From the NCBI GenBank assembly GCA_002438405.1, contig DJOE01000023.1:1-64000 (forward strand): a DNA stretch of 64,000 nt, written 5' to 3'. Under the pieces are notes generated by a model. It saw only the letters and a list, made by a program, of their open reading frames with translations, ran no database searches and was not told the origin of the DNA. The position numbers and the translations under genes were made by a program. Shown piece after piece: positions 1 to 9,236 of this stretch. The DNA is from Cyanobacteria bacterium UBA6446 (GTDB lineage Bacteria; Cyanobacteriota; Vampirovibrionia; Gastranaerophilales; Gastranaerophilaceae). Position 1 is the first letter of the stretch. Each line of letters begins with the position of its first letter.

Positions 1-71
1 TATTTTTCGATTTAAAAATTGCGTGTTTTTTATTTAAAAGTTATATATTATGTAATATTTCTTAACAAATA

Positions 72-104
72 AAAGGAGCCGACCAAATATTGACCGGTTC
101 CTTT
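72..104 (-). terminator. Rho-independent terminator of the 97-aa gene
   Basis: A 10-bp stem (72-81 with 95-104, one G-U pair on the minus strand) with a short AT-rich loop is followed on the minus strand by a T-rich run. It lies about 25 bp past the stop of the small gene at 129-422. Confidence 0.75.
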
Positions 105-128
105 CAGGATTGCATTGTACATCTTTGA

Positions 129-422
129 TTAAGCTAATAAATCTTCAACAATTTTAGCATTTAATTCAGCTTTTTTAGAAGCTAAAGATTTTTCAACTTG
201 TGATTCAATATCTAATTCAACAGGTGTTTGATATCTTCTGCCACCCAATGATTGAACATAATCTTCAACAGTCATAAGTGATTGAGATTGGTATTTGTCA
301 CATTGTTCTCTCAAGCTTTTTGCATAATCTTGAGCACTCATCATTGGCCCATTATTATCATAACCATTAACTTTTAAGTCTTCAACGTATTCTCTTACTG
401 TGATAAATCCATCTTTTCTCAT
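129..422 (-). CDS. Small repeat-containing hypothetical protein
   Basis: 97 residues with no signal peptide or membrane segment. I do not recognise the family. The first 60 residues hold three degenerate copies of a short motif of the form Thr/Ser-x-x-x-Tyr-x-x-Ser/Asp-Leu (ITVREYVEDL, MSAQDYAKSL, MTVEDYVQSL), separated by polar linkers. The C-terminal 35 residues look helical and charged. The ATG is preceded by a weak AGGGA about 9 nt upstream, and a good terminator follows, so it is probably a monocistronic gene. It is divergent from ychF. The function is unknown; the repeats suggest a small helical binding or scaffold protein, which is only a guess. Confidence 0.75.
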   Translation of the reverse strand: MRKDGFITVREYVEDLKVNGYDNNGPMMSAQDYAKSLREQCDKYQSQSLMTVEDYVQSLGGRRYQTPVELDIESQVEKSLASKKAELNAKIVEDLLA

Positions 423-705
423 TTTATTTTTCCCTGTTCTCTTAAATTTCCCTTACTCTTATATAAAGTATTTTGGAATTAAAAAATTGCCTTTTTTGAA
501 TAGATTTTGTATATATTTTTAATATAAAAATAAAATACATTTTACAAATCAAGTCAAAGCTAGCAATTTTATTATATTTTAGCGTATTATAGGAATAAGG
601 ATAAAAATGTAATAAAACTTCACAAAAGATAAAATGCCTATAACTTGATATTGGTTTGGGGTAGAATTAAAGTAAAGAATTAGCTAAAAAGAGGTTGAAA
701 TATAA

Positions 706-1803
706 ATGCTTAGAACAGGTATCGTAGGACTTCCTAACGTAGGGAAATCAACATTATTTAATGCATTAACAAATGCACGTAACGCACAGAGTGCGAACTA
801 TCCGTTTTGTACTATTGAGCCAAACATCGGTGTCGTAGATGTTCCGGACGAAAGACTTCCAATCCTTGCAAAACTTTGCAAAACAGAAACTATTATCCCA
901 ACAGCAATTGAATTTGTTGACATTGCAGGACTTGTTAAAGGTGCAAGTAAGGGTGAGGGGTTAGGAAACCAATTTTTACAAAACATTAGAGAAGTTGATG
1001 CTATTATTCAAGTAGTCAGATGCTTTGATGATGAAAACACTATTCACGTTGCGGGAAAAGTTGACCCTATAAGCGATATTGAAACAATTAACACCGAACT
1101 TGCACTTGCTGATATGGCATCTGTTGAAAGACGTCAAGCAAGAATAGCTAAAGTTGTTAAATCTGGGGATAAAGATGCCATTTTGGAAGACCAAGTTTTG
1201 AAAAAACTTACAGATTTACTTTCAGAATGTACATTTATAGATATTTCTAAACACTTCAATGAAGATGAAATTCCGGTTGTAAAAATGTTGAATTTACTTT
1301 CTACAAAACCGGTGATTTATTGTGCAAATGTTTCTGAATTTGACTTGAAAGACGGCAACGATTACACAAGAAAAGTTGGAGAATACGCAAAAAACCATGG
1401 GGCAGAAATGGTTGTAATCACGGCAAAAATAGAAGAAGAATTGGCTGATTTGGGTAAAGAAGAAGCTGAAGAATATTTGAAAGAACTAGGCATTGAAGAT
1501 AGCGGTATAAATAGAATGATTAAATCTGTTTATAACCTTTTGAAACTTAGAACATTCATTACGGCAGGAGAAAAAGAGGTTCGAGCTTGGACAATCACTG
1601 CTGGAACAAAAGCACCTCAAGCTGCAGGTGTAATCCATACAGACTTTGAAAAAGGATTCATCAGAGCCGAAATCACACCATATAAAGACTTTGTAGAACT
1701 TGGTTCATACAATGCCTGCAAAGAAAAAGGTGTAACACGACTAGAAGGAAAAGATTACGTAATTCAAGATGGAGACCTTGTTCACTTCAGATTCGCAGTG
1801 TAG
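706..1803 (+). CDS. ychF: Redox-regulated ATPase YchF (Obg-like, TGS domain)
   Basis: This is a 365-residue TRAFAC-class P-loop protein of usual family length. The P-loop GLPNVGKST is at residues 8-16, followed by the switch-II-like DIAGLVKGAS around residue 66. The C-terminal ~80 residues form the TGS domain, ending in the typical DYVIQDGDLVHFRF. YchF/OLA1 proteins bind ATP in preference to GTP, associate with ribosomes and are linked to oxidative stress; that is family knowledge. The start has a GAGGT Shine-Dalgarno about 9 nt upstream. It appears monocistronic: a palindromic repeat follows the stop and the next gene is convergent. Confidence 0.97.
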   Translation: MLRTGIVGLPNVGKSTLFNALTNARNAQSANYPFCTIEPNIGVVDVPDERLPILAKLCKTETIIPTAIEFVDIAGLVKGASKGEGLGNQFLQNIREVDAIIQVVRCFDDENTIHVAGKVDPISDIETINTELALADMASVERRQARIAKVVKSGDKDAILEDQVLKKLTDLLSECTFIDISKHFNEDEIPVVKMLNLLSTKPVIYCANVSEFDLKDGNDYTRKVGEYAKNHGAEMVVITAKIEEELADLGKEEAEEYLKELGIEDSGINRMIKSVYNLLKLRTFITAGEKEVRAWTITAGTKAPQAAGVIHTDFEKGFIRAEITPYKDFVELGSYNACKEKGVTRLEGKDYVIQDGDLVHFRFAV

Positions 1804-1822
1804 AAAGTAATAGAAATAATAT

Positions 1823-1868
1823 TGAACCCTCACCCAAACCCTCTCCCTTTACAAAGGGCGAGGGAAGA
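1823..1868. repeat. Palindromic GC-rich interspersed repeat, intergenic copy 1
   Basis: CCCTCTCCCTTT at 1839-1850 pairs with AAAGGGCGAGGG at 1853-1864, a 12-bp stem with one mismatch, preceded by ACCCTCACCCAAA. Read on the minus strand it aligns with the copy inside the pseudopilin gene at 27752-27788 (CCCTCGCCC, then GGAGAGGG, then GGTGAGGG). It lies between the convergent ychF and GH13 genes and might also stop transcription, although no clear T run follows. Confidence 0.75.
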
Positions 1869-1900
1869 AAGCTATTGAAAAGACTACATGCGTTGTCCCA

Positions 1901-4900
1901 TTATTTATACAATGCAAGTTTTTTGCCTGAAGTTGAGGTTTTGTTTGTATATGCATTTGAAATAAAATGCATTGATGGTTTTACGTCACATCTTCCTGTG
2001 AATGAAAGCGGAGTCTTATCAGGAACGTGATATAAAATCAATGTTGTATCATCTAGGGTGATTTTGCCATTATCTGTTCCACGTTTCAAGAAATATTTGC
2101 CATCAAGTTCATTTACATAATATTTGTCATTTGGATCTTTTGCATTCACAAAAACAGTATTATTATTCAAACCTGTAACACCTACTCCATTTTCACCGTT
2201 TTCAAAAATTGTTCTACCGTCTTTTGTTGTTTCAAAATTCAATTTGATAGAATCAAAAGTTTGAGTTCCTTTATCATAATATTTTTCATTATCGTGGTGA
2301 AGATTTGAAGTATTGAATATAGACAATGCCATTCTTCCATCTGTACTTTGACGCAAAATTGCAGGACATTTTACCCCTTGTTCAGATTCTTGAATAGGAA
2401 GTGTAAATGGCGCACCATTGTTCAATGCGTTACATTTTGGATTCTTTCTTACAGACATAACGTCATCAAATTCTTTTTTATGTTTTGCAATAAATGATTT
2501 ATATTTTGGACTATCTACATCAAGCCATTCATCGTGAACTCGTTGTCTGCCTTGAAGATACATATTCTTTGTTTTTGTATCATAACCTGTTGCACCGACA
2601 TCATCACCATCAAATAATGTTGGCATGCCAGGAAGCGCAACTAAGTATTTCATCATTCCGAGAAGTTTTGAAATTGCCGGATCTAAGGCTTTTTCAAACA
2701 CAACATTTTCAAAATCGTGACTTACTTCAGGTGGAAGTTGCAAATTATATTGAGTACGAGCTTGTTTCAAAACCATTGCAATTGATACATCAAATGGCTT
2801 TATACCAAAAGCATCTGCATCAAATCTTTTACCCAGGAATTTACCTTGGCTTAAATCTGAAATAGCTTGACCAATCGATTTGAATGCTTCGTTGAATTCA
2901 TAATCTGAAAGTTGATGTTTATTATCTTTGTAATCATTAAGAACATCAATAAAGGCTTTTCTCAATGCATAACCCATAGCGACAGCTTTCGGAGATACTG
3001 CAGAGAAGTCATAATTATTAACATCATTTGGATTAATATAATCGAAGAAATTATTATTAATCATTTTATAAGCTTTTAATCTATTATCATAGTTTGAAAC
3101 GTAATTCAAATCAGTATAGAACATACCTAAGTCTAAAGCTGCACAATGCAAAGCTCTTGGTTTATCGTGGTTTCCGATAAATGTGTAAGAATATTCTATT
3201 GAATCAAGAGATCCGGATTTCAAATATGGATTGCCGCCACCGACCATTTTTTCAAACAAAAGTTTTTGTAAATAGTCAGAATCATTCCAATATGAACCAT
3301 CTTCAAAACAACTAGTAAACATCTTAGCAATATCAGTGAAGAAGTAAGAATAGTTTGCAGTAGATGTCATGCCTGTTTCTCGTTGAAACTTAGAAACAAT
3401 ATCAGAATGTTTAGGGAATTTTCCTGAATGGTAACCTAAACCTTTATCGTGCAAAGTATTTTCGTCTGTAATTTCTGCAACAAGATAAGCATTTGGATTA
3501 TTTTTCAAAACTCCTGTGTTAAATTTTTTCCAGAAATTTATAACACTTTGCCAAGTATAATCAAAGTTTGTATTTTCATTACGCAAAGCTTCTACATCTG
3601 CGATATCTTTTGTTGCATCAATTCTCCAATCTAAACCTGACTGAGTCTTATCAATAATCAAGTCTGCAAGCTCAAAACTTTCAACACTTGTATCTTTGAT
3701 TGATTTTAAAATACTATCAACGATTTCGCTACCGGCAGAAGAATCTAAATGTTTTGAGCCTTTTTTAATTACATCTAAAAGCATTTTAGCTTCATCTTTT
3801 GGTGATGCAGGATTTGTAACTCCAACACCCTCAAGAGTTAAACCTTTCAATGTTTTGTAGTCATAAGTAATTTCGCCATTGTTTTTATTGATAGCCATTG
3901 TTAAATCAGGAGCTAAAGATTTAATTACAGCATATTTCATAATTTCCGGAGTAACAAGAGGAAGTACGTATTTGCCGTAATCTGTAACTTTATCACCGTC
4001 AAATAATTTATTACCTGCCGGTAGAGCTTTATCAACTACATCAAGAACAGAAGTTGCAAAAGATGCTAATTCATTTGTATAAAGCTTATCCATTTGTTCG
4101 TAAGTTTCTTTGTATTCAGGTTGAAGATTTTTATTTCCGTCTTTGAATATATCGTATCGAGAAACACCTATTTCTGATGGAATTGTTGCTCTTTTTGAGA
4201 CAAGAGGAGAAGCCAAAACAGAAACAATATTATCGCCGAACTCAAAAGAATCTAGCGGAGTATTCATCAACCCTTGTACAATTTGAGATTTTTTATCTTC
4301 ATTTGATAATTTTCTCTTAGGTTGATACATTCCATATAATACATTAATAACTTCGTCTTTTGTAATTTCAGATTTCAAAGATTTAGGGAAAATATTCCCG
4401 TTCGCCTTATCCATAATTTGGTTATAAACCATACTTGGATTATCTTTATCAACTCGTTTCAAATTCTGAGCAACAGACATTCTCAAAATATCATCTGTCT
4501 TTTGAGTCCAATACTGTCCGGAAGTTACGGCATAATCTTGAACTTGAGCATTCGCTCTTAGAATTTTTGCCATTTCTTTCTTTTTATCTTCCGGCTTTTC
4601 AATATTTTTTAGAGCCTTTGTATCAGCATGAGAGAACACGTAGTTCAACTTTGCAATATCAGGGTTTGCGTCCCAAGTTTCAAAGCCACTTTCAAATTTA
4701 CCCTCAACTTCAAAGTTCTTGAACTTTGATAATATTCTGGCTGCAAGTGGAGAATCAATATCTACGATATTGTCTGATTTTGCGGCATTGTATTCATTTA
4801 GTCGTTTGATATTATCATTGTACTCTTTAGGATTAATTTCAAATGCATAAGGGAATACTGAATCATTGTGAGTGTGCAAATCGTACACATTATCAGTACT

Positions 4901-6064
4901 CATTTTTGAATATGTTTTAATTAAAGAAGTTGTGTCATTTTTTTCTGCATTAGAAACTAATCTTGTATCAAAGAATTGAATATAAGTCGGTTTTTTAGGG
5001 TCGTAAGTCGGATCGCCTTTTGATTTTTTCTTAATTGACACAAGACCTATTTTATTTTGAGTATATGTGTATGGAGAGTTTACAATCTTGTGAGAAATAA
5101 AATCTTTATTCTTTACAAACACACCCATAGAAAGAGGATTATCTTTCAATCCTGAAGCCCTAAACCAATTGAAATACGGGGAATCAACACCCCATTTCAA
5201 CATGTGTTTAAAGTGAACACCTTCCAAACCTTCATTTACAAATGCACCATCTGAAACGAAATTCAAACCGTGAGCAAACATTTTTCGTTGCAAAGATGCA
5301 TAGTTATTGATATTACCCAAAGAACTAGCCATTTGCATACAGTTTTTGTTCCAGTAAGAATGTGACGTAAAATCATCATCAGTAAATACAGGAAGTGAAA
5401 TAATTCTTCCGTAACCGTCATATTCACCATTATCAACGGCATGTTCCAGACCTGCTAAAGTTCCGCCAAATTTATTTGTTAAAGTTTTAATACCGTTTTC
5501 GCCACGTTTTGCAAGTTTATCATCATGAACAATAACGTTATGATCATTATAAACATATCCGACTTTTTGAGAATCAATAATAACAAGTTTCATTGCTCCG
5601 CCTTTTGACAAACCGGATTTAGTCGGAATAGCAATATTAAAGACTGCATTTATTTTATCATCTGGATCTTGAGATGAACCTCTTTCATCAATAGAATCAC
5701 CTGCATCAATTCTTACTCTTTTGTATTTAGAATTTTTGTTTTCCAAAACATAATGGTAAGCAAATGGAGTGTTATCATCTATACCAAATGTTTTAGAAAA
5801 ATCTATTTTATTAACCCCTGGGGTCATTTTATAACGATTTGAACCGTCAAAACGATTTGAGGCTTTTCCCACTGAAAAATAGTTGTTATATTTGTCCTTG
5901 TCTAATTTATAGACTTCCAAATAACAATCATCTGCATTTGAGTCATACGGGTAAGAAAATTCGTATTCTTTAAAACCGTCATCTGACTTTGTAGCTTTAA
6001 ACCCTGAAAAAGATACGGCATGATTTTGCGCGTTCTTATTTTTTAAATCTAGACTTACTTTCAC
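1901..6064 (-). CDS. Very large GH13 (alpha-amylase family) protein with split catalytic domain
   Basis: 1387 residues, GTG start with AAGGAG 6 nt upstream. The GH13 conserved regions can be picked out. Region I-like NFVSDGAFVNEG is at ~267, followed by HMLKWGVDSPYFNWF. Region II WRIDATKDI is at ~815, with the nucleophile Asp. Region III LVAEITDE is at ~863, with the acid/base Glu. Region IV GNHDKPR is at ~961, and the barrel-end PGMPTLFDGDDVG is at ~1145. All three catalytic acids seem present. Regions I and II are separated by about 510 residues, against roughly 60-120 in ordinary GH13 enzymes. There is no signal peptide, so it is probably cytoplasmic and acts on glycogen or maltodextrins. 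The exact specificity cannot be read from sequence. An N-terminal beta-rich module (1-180) may be a carbohydrate-binding type. Confidence 0.85.
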   Translation of the reverse strand: MKVSLDLKNKNAQNHAVSFSGFKATKSDDGFKEYEFSYPYDSNADDCYLEVYKLDKDKYNNYFSVGKASNRFDGSNRYKMTPGVNKIDFSKTFGIDDNTPFAYHYVLENKNSKYKRVRIDAGDSIDERGSSQDPDDKINAVFNIAIPTKSGLSKGGAMKLVIIDSQKVGYVYNDHNVIVHDDKLAKRGENGIKTLTNKFGGTLAGLEHAVDNGEYDGYGRIISLPVFTDDDFTSHSYWNKNCMQMASSLGNINNYASLQRKMFAHGLNFVSDGAFVNEGLEGVHFKHMLKWGVDSPYFNWFRASGLKDNPLSMGVFVKNKDFISHKIVNSPYTYTQNKIGLVSIKKKSKGDPTYDPKKPTYIQFFDTRLVSNAEKNDTTSLIKTYSKMSTDNVYDLHTHNDSVFPYAFEINPKEYNDNIKRLNEYNAAKSDNIVDIDSPLAARILSKFKNFEVEGKFESGFETWDANPDIAKLNYVFSHADTKALKNIEKPEDKKKEMAKILRANAQVQDYAVTSGQYWTQKTDDILRMSVAQNLKRVDKDNPSMVYNQIMDKANGNIFPKSLKSEITKDEVINVLYGMYQPKRKLSNEDKKSQIVQGLMNTPLDSFEFGDNIVSVLASPLVSKRATIPSEIGVSRYDIFKDGNKNLQPEYKETYEQMDKLYTNELASFATSVLDVVDKALPAGNKLFDGDKVTDYGKYVLPLVTPEIMKYAVIKSLAPDLTMAINKNNGEITYDYKTLKGLTLEGVGVTNPASPKDEAKMLLDVIKKGSKHLDSSAGSEIVDSILKSIKDTSVESFELADLIIDKTQSGLDWRIDATKDIADVEALRNENTNFDYTWQSVINFWKKFNTGVLKNNPNAYLVAEITDENTLHDKGLGYHSGKFPKHSDIVSKFQRETGMTSTANYSYFFTDIAKMFTSCFEDGSYWNDSDYLQKLLFEKMVGGGNPYLKSGSLDSIEYSYTFIGNHDKPRALHCAALDLGMFYTDLNYVSNYDNRLKAYKMINNNFFDYINPNDVNNYDFSAVSPKAVAMGYALRKAFIDVLNDYKDNKHQLSDYEFNEAFKSIGQAISDLSQGKFLGKRFDADAFGIKPFDVSIAMVLKQARTQYNLQLPPEVSHDFENVVFEKALDPAISKLLGMMKYLVALPGMPTLFDGDDVGATGYDTKTKNMYLQGRQRVHDEWLDVDSPKYKSFIAKHKKEFDDVMSVRKNPKCNALNNGAPFTLPIQESEQGVKCPAILRQSTDGRMALSIFNTSNLHHDNEKYYDKGTQTFDSIKLNFETTKDGRTIFENGENGVGVTGLNNNTVFVNAKDPNDKYYVNELDGKYFLKRGTDNGKITLDDTTLILYHVPDKTPLSFTGRCDVKPSMHFISNAYTNKTSTSGKKLALYK

Positions 6065-6160
6065 ACAACACTCCTTAGTGTTAATTATAACAATTCTAAA
6101 GAAAATTTTTTGTTATATGGTATCCCATTATTAAGAAAATTTTACAATGATTGATTTTTA

Positions 6161-6189
6161 TTAGTTCTCAGGCTTTTTTTGAATATAAT
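6161..6189 (+). promoter_or_regulatory. Sigma70-type promoter of ahcY
   Basis: -35 TTAGTT (6161-6166), 17-bp spacer, -10 TATAAT (6184-6189). The -10 is a consensus match and the -35 is weak. It predicts a ~50-nt leader that carries the AAGGAG of ahcY. Confidence 0.5.
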
Positions 6190-6243
6190 AAAGGTGTAGC
6201 AAATACAATTATACAATTGTATAAACTTACTAAGGAGAAAATA

Positions 6244-7512
6244 ATGCTGATGACAGAAATTAAATGTGATATCAAAGATATTAACCTTGCAGATCAAGGT
6301 AAAAAACAAATTGATTGGGCTTTCAAAGATATGCCTGTATTGAAAAAGATTAGAGAAAGATTTATTAAAGAGCAACCTTTCAAAGGTTTGAAGTTATCAG
6401 CATGCGTACACGTTACAAAAGAAACTGCAGCTTTGTGTACAGTAATGCAAGCAGGTGGAGCTGATGCTGTTCTAGTTGCATCTAACCCATTATCTACACA
6501 AGATGATGTTGCAGCTGCACTTGTAAAACACTACAACATGCCTGTTTTTGCAGTTTCTGGTGAAACAGTTGAACAATATAGAGAACATATTAACGAAGCA
6601 ATTAAACATAATCCGGATATCATTATTGATGATGGTTGTGATATGGTTTCAACAATCCATGAACAAAGACCAGACTTGATTGGTAAAATCATAGGTTCAA
6701 CAGAAGAAACTACAACCGGAATTATAAGACTTCAAGCAATGGAAAAACAAGGAACTCTAGGATTTCCAGCTGTTGGAGTTAATACAAGTTTGACAAAACA
6801 CCTATACGACAATAGATACGGAACAGGTCAAAGTGCATTTGATGGTGTTCTTAGAGCTGCAAATATTTTGATTGCAGGTAAAACTGTTGTTGTTTCAGGT
6901 TACGGTTGGTGCGGTAAAGGTGTTGCTCTAAGAGCTAAAGCACTAGGTGCTAACGTAATTGTTTGTGAAGTTGACCCATTGAAAGCTCTAGAAGCCGCAA
7001 TGGAAGGTTACAGAGTTATGCCTATTGCAAAGGCTGCATTAGAGGGTGATATTTTCTTAACAGTAACAGGTGACAAACATGTAGTTGATGTTAAGCACCT
7101 TTTGACTATGAAAGATGGAGCTTTTGTTGGTAACGTTGGACACTTCGATTGGGAAGTTAACGTTGGAGATCTAAAAGCCCACACTAAAGAAATCAGACAA
7201 GTTAGACCAAATCTTGAAGAATACGTTCTAGATAACGGAAAATCAATCTATGTTCTAGCAGAAGGAAGATTAGTTAACCTTGTAGCTGCTGAAGGTCACC
7301 CTGCAAGTGTTATGGATATGAGTTTTGCAAACCAAGCACTAGGTATTGAATTCCTTGTTAAAAATAAAGGCAAATTGGAAAACAAATTATATACTCTTCC
7401 TCACGAAGTTGATGTTAAAATCGCTGAACTTAAACTTCAATCAATGGGGATTGAAATCGATACATTGACAGACGAACAAGAAAAATACTTAAATAGCTGG
7501 AAAATCGATTAA
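6244..7512 (+). CDS. ahcY: Adenosylhomocysteinase
   Basis: 422 residues from the ATG at 6244, which has AAGGAG 6 nt upstream. An earlier in-frame start at 6151 lacks a Shine-Dalgarno and lies upstream of the promoter. The enzyme converts S-adenosylhomocysteine to adenosine and homocysteine, removing the inhibitory product of SAM-dependent methylation. The NAD-binding Rossmann motif GYGWCGKG is at ~219, followed by EVDPLKALEA. The N-terminal substrate domain contains SNPLSTQDDVAAAL and the cofactor-contact region GNVGHFDWEV lies in the C-terminal half. The length is that of the shorter archaeal/Thermotoga-like form. The gene is monocistronic with its own promoter and terminator. Use of S-inosylhomocysteine instead cannot be excluded from sequence. 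Confidence 0.96.
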   Translation: MLMTEIKCDIKDINLADQGKKQIDWAFKDMPVLKKIRERFIKEQPFKGLKLSACVHVTKETAALCTVMQAGGADAVLVASNPLSTQDDVAAALVKHYNMPVFAVSGETVEQYREHINEAIKHNPDIIIDDGCDMVSTIHEQRPDLIGKIIGSTEETTTGIIRLQAMEKQGTLGFPAVGVNTSLTKHLYDNRYGTGQSAFDGVLRAANILIAGKTVVVSGYGWCGKGVALRAKALGANVIVCEVDPLKALEAAMEGYRVMPIAKAALEGDIFLTVTGDKHVVDVKHLLTMKDGAFVGNVGHFDWEVNVGDLKAHTKEIRQVRPNLEEYVLDNGKSIYVLAEGRLVNLVAAEGHPASVMDMSFANQALGIEFLVKNKGKLENKLYTLPHEVDVKIAELKLQSMGIEIDTLTDEQEKYLNSWKID

Positions 7513-7539
7513 TCTACAAGTTTCAACTCCGAAAAGTTA

Positions 7540-7569
7540 AAGCCTAGCTCTTATATTAGAGTTAGGCTT
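7540..7569 (+). terminator. Rho-independent terminator after ahcY
   Basis: An 11-bp stem, AAGCCTAGCTC with GAGTTAGGCTT (one G-U), encloses an 8-nt loop and is followed by TTTTGACTGTTTT. Confidence 0.85.
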
Positions 7570-7599
7570 TTGACTGTTTTAAATATTTTTGTTTAGTTA

Positions 7600-8649
7600 T
7601 TATTTATTTTCTGCTGCAATTTTTTTGTTGTGAATAATAGATGAAATCAATGCAGCAACAATAAAGAACAAACCAACAAGCCCTGTAACAACTTCCGGAA
7701 CTTCTCTAGTTGTTGTAATTAGCATTATTATTGCCAAAGCACCGATAGCCCAATGAGCGCCGTGTTCAAGATACAAAAATTGAGCAAGTGTTTTCTTTTC
7801 AACAAGCATAATTGTTAAAGATCTTACAAACATTGCGCCTATTGCAAGACCGATTGTAATAATTATTACATCGTTACTCAATGCAAAAGCACCCAACACA
7901 CCATCTAAAGAAAAAGATGCATCAATCAATTCCAAATAAATGAAACTTATCAAGCCAGTGCATTTTATTGTGTTTGCAGCACACTGAGCCATTCTCATTT
8001 CTTCGTGTTTTTCTAAGAAGTGTGAAACTCCATCAATCGCCAAATATGTAATAATTCCAGACATGCCGGCAATCATTACAGAAACTTTTTGTTCTTCCGG
8101 CATAAAATTTTGCAAGAATATAATAATTAACAGGGAAATAATAATTTCAATTCCTCTAATATGATCTAAATGTGAAAGAGGTTTTTCAATACAACTAATC
8201 CAGTGAACATCTTTTTCGTGGTTGAAAAAGTAATTCAAGAACAACATAATTAAAAACATTCCACCAAATGTAACAATCGGAGCATGAGTTGCATGCAAAT
8301 ATTGTGCATATTTTTGAGAATCATTCAATGCAATATTGGTAACTGTCATCATATCTAATTTTGCAAAAATTGAAACGACCAATATTGGGAATAAAAATCT
8401 CATACCAAAAACTGCAATCGCAATACCCCACGTCAAAAATCTATGACGCCAAACTTCTGACATCTTTTCTAATTTCATAGCATTTACAACAGCATTATCA
8501 AAAGACAAGCTTGTTTCTAAAACGGCAAGAATACACGCAATAAATACGCACATCAAACCAGAACCGCTATGAACATGCTCTCCCCACAAATACGCAGTAA
8601 TTAAACCAAATGCAGTAATTATATAGGAGCCTAAAAAATACTTATGCAT
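7600..8649 (-). CDS. DUF475 / TerC-like integral membrane protein
   Basis: 349 residues, very hydrophobic, with about nine predicted membrane segments. It resembles the DUF475 branch of the TerC/YkoY superfamily. The two hallmark acidic membrane motifs are SFDNAVVNA near residue 50 and ELIDASFSLDGVLGAF near residue 245; such paired Asp-rich segments are thought to bind metal ions. TerC relatives are linked to tellurite resistance and Mn2+/Ca2+ export. A transport role here is inference. It stands alone, convergent with ahcY. Confidence 0.85.
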   Translation of the reverse strand: MHKYFLGSYIITAFGLITAYLWGEHVHSGSGLMCVFIACILAVLETSLSFDNAVVNAMKLEKMSEVWRHRFLTWGIAIAVFGMRFLFPILVVSIFAKLDMMTVTNIALNDSQKYAQYLHATHAPIVTFGGMFLIMLFLNYFFNHEKDVHWISCIEKPLSHLDHIRGIEIIISLLIIIFLQNFMPEEQKVSVMIAGMSGIITYLAIDGVSHFLEKHEEMRMAQCAANTIKCTGLISFIYLELIDASFSLDGVLGAFALSNDVIIITIGLAIGAMFVRSLTIMLVEKKTLAQFLYLEHGAHWAIGALAIIMLITTTREVPEVVTGLVGLFFIVAALISSIIHNKKIAAENK

Positions 8650-8731
8650 AAAAACTCTCTTTCTTTTTTACTCTTACCTTATATATAATATATGAATACA
8701 AAGAAAAATATATCATTTAAAAGCACTAAAA

Positions 8732-8761
8732 AAGAACTTCTCAAAATTTTGAGAAGTTCTT
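8732..8761 (-). terminator. Bidirectional-looking terminator after the 137-aa secreted protein gene
   Basis: A perfect 15-bp inverted repeat with no unpaired loop bases (AAGAACTTCTCAAAA and its complement), with T runs on both strands. It sits 25 bp past the stop of the gene at 8787. Confidence 0.85.
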
Positions 8762-8786
8762 TTTTCTTAAATATTATGAGTCAAAA

Positions 8787-9200
8787 TTAGTTCATATCGC
8801 TTACACTAGGAACATAATATTGGAATGTATCAGGTCCGTTGTTAGGGAAATCAAGATAGAACGGTTGATTCTGTCTGATTAAACCTGTACGACCTTTATA
8901 TACTGCAGGGAATTCTTTATTAATAGGCAAGCTTTCTTCTTGGAAGTTAACATAACTTACCGGAATAAAAACAAATGAACCATTTTGAGGAATTACCTTA
9001 CCTGTAACTTGGAAACCTTGAAACAACATCAAATCATAATCAAGCCTAGTATTCGCATTCATTTGAACATGCAAAACTTGAGGAGGATTAGATGTTTGAA
9101 AATCTTCTAATGCTGAAACTTGAATAGTTTTTGCTTGTACAGAATTCATCAAACTCATTGATAGAACCAATCCAACAAATGCTGACAATAATTTTTTCAT
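8787..9200 (-). CDS. Secreted/periplasmic hypothetical protein A
   Basis: 137 residues with a classical signal peptide (MKKLLSAFVGLVLSMSLMNS, cleavage after VQA at 23). I do not recognise the family. The mature N-terminus (KTIQVSALEDFQTSNPP) is clearly related to that of the next gene upstream (QTVVVQSLSEFSTYNPP), and both end in similar YxLxFPN segments, so the two are paralogues. The mature part looks beta-rich. AAGGAG lies 9 nt before the ATG. Probably a periplasmic or surface-exposed small beta protein; the function is unknown. Confidence 0.85.
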   Translation of the reverse strand: MKKLLSAFVGLVLSMSLMNSVQAKTIQVSALEDFQTSNPPQVLHVQMNANTRLDYDLMLFQGFQVTGKVIPQNGSFVFIPVSYVNFQEESLPINKEFPAVYKGRTGLIRQNQPFYLDFPNNGPDTFQYYVPSVSDMN

Positions 9201-9236
9201 TTTATATTACTCCTTTTCTAATGTATTAATTATTAT

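Noticed and set aside
2494..2865. Plus-strand 123-codon open frame inside the GH13 gene
   Set aside because: Low-complexity antisense shadow of a gene with clear GH13 motifs; no Shine-Dalgarno.
6151..6243. N-terminal extension of ahcY
   Set aside because: It would begin before the promoter -10 box and lacks a ribosome binding site; the ATG at 6244 has AAGGAG.
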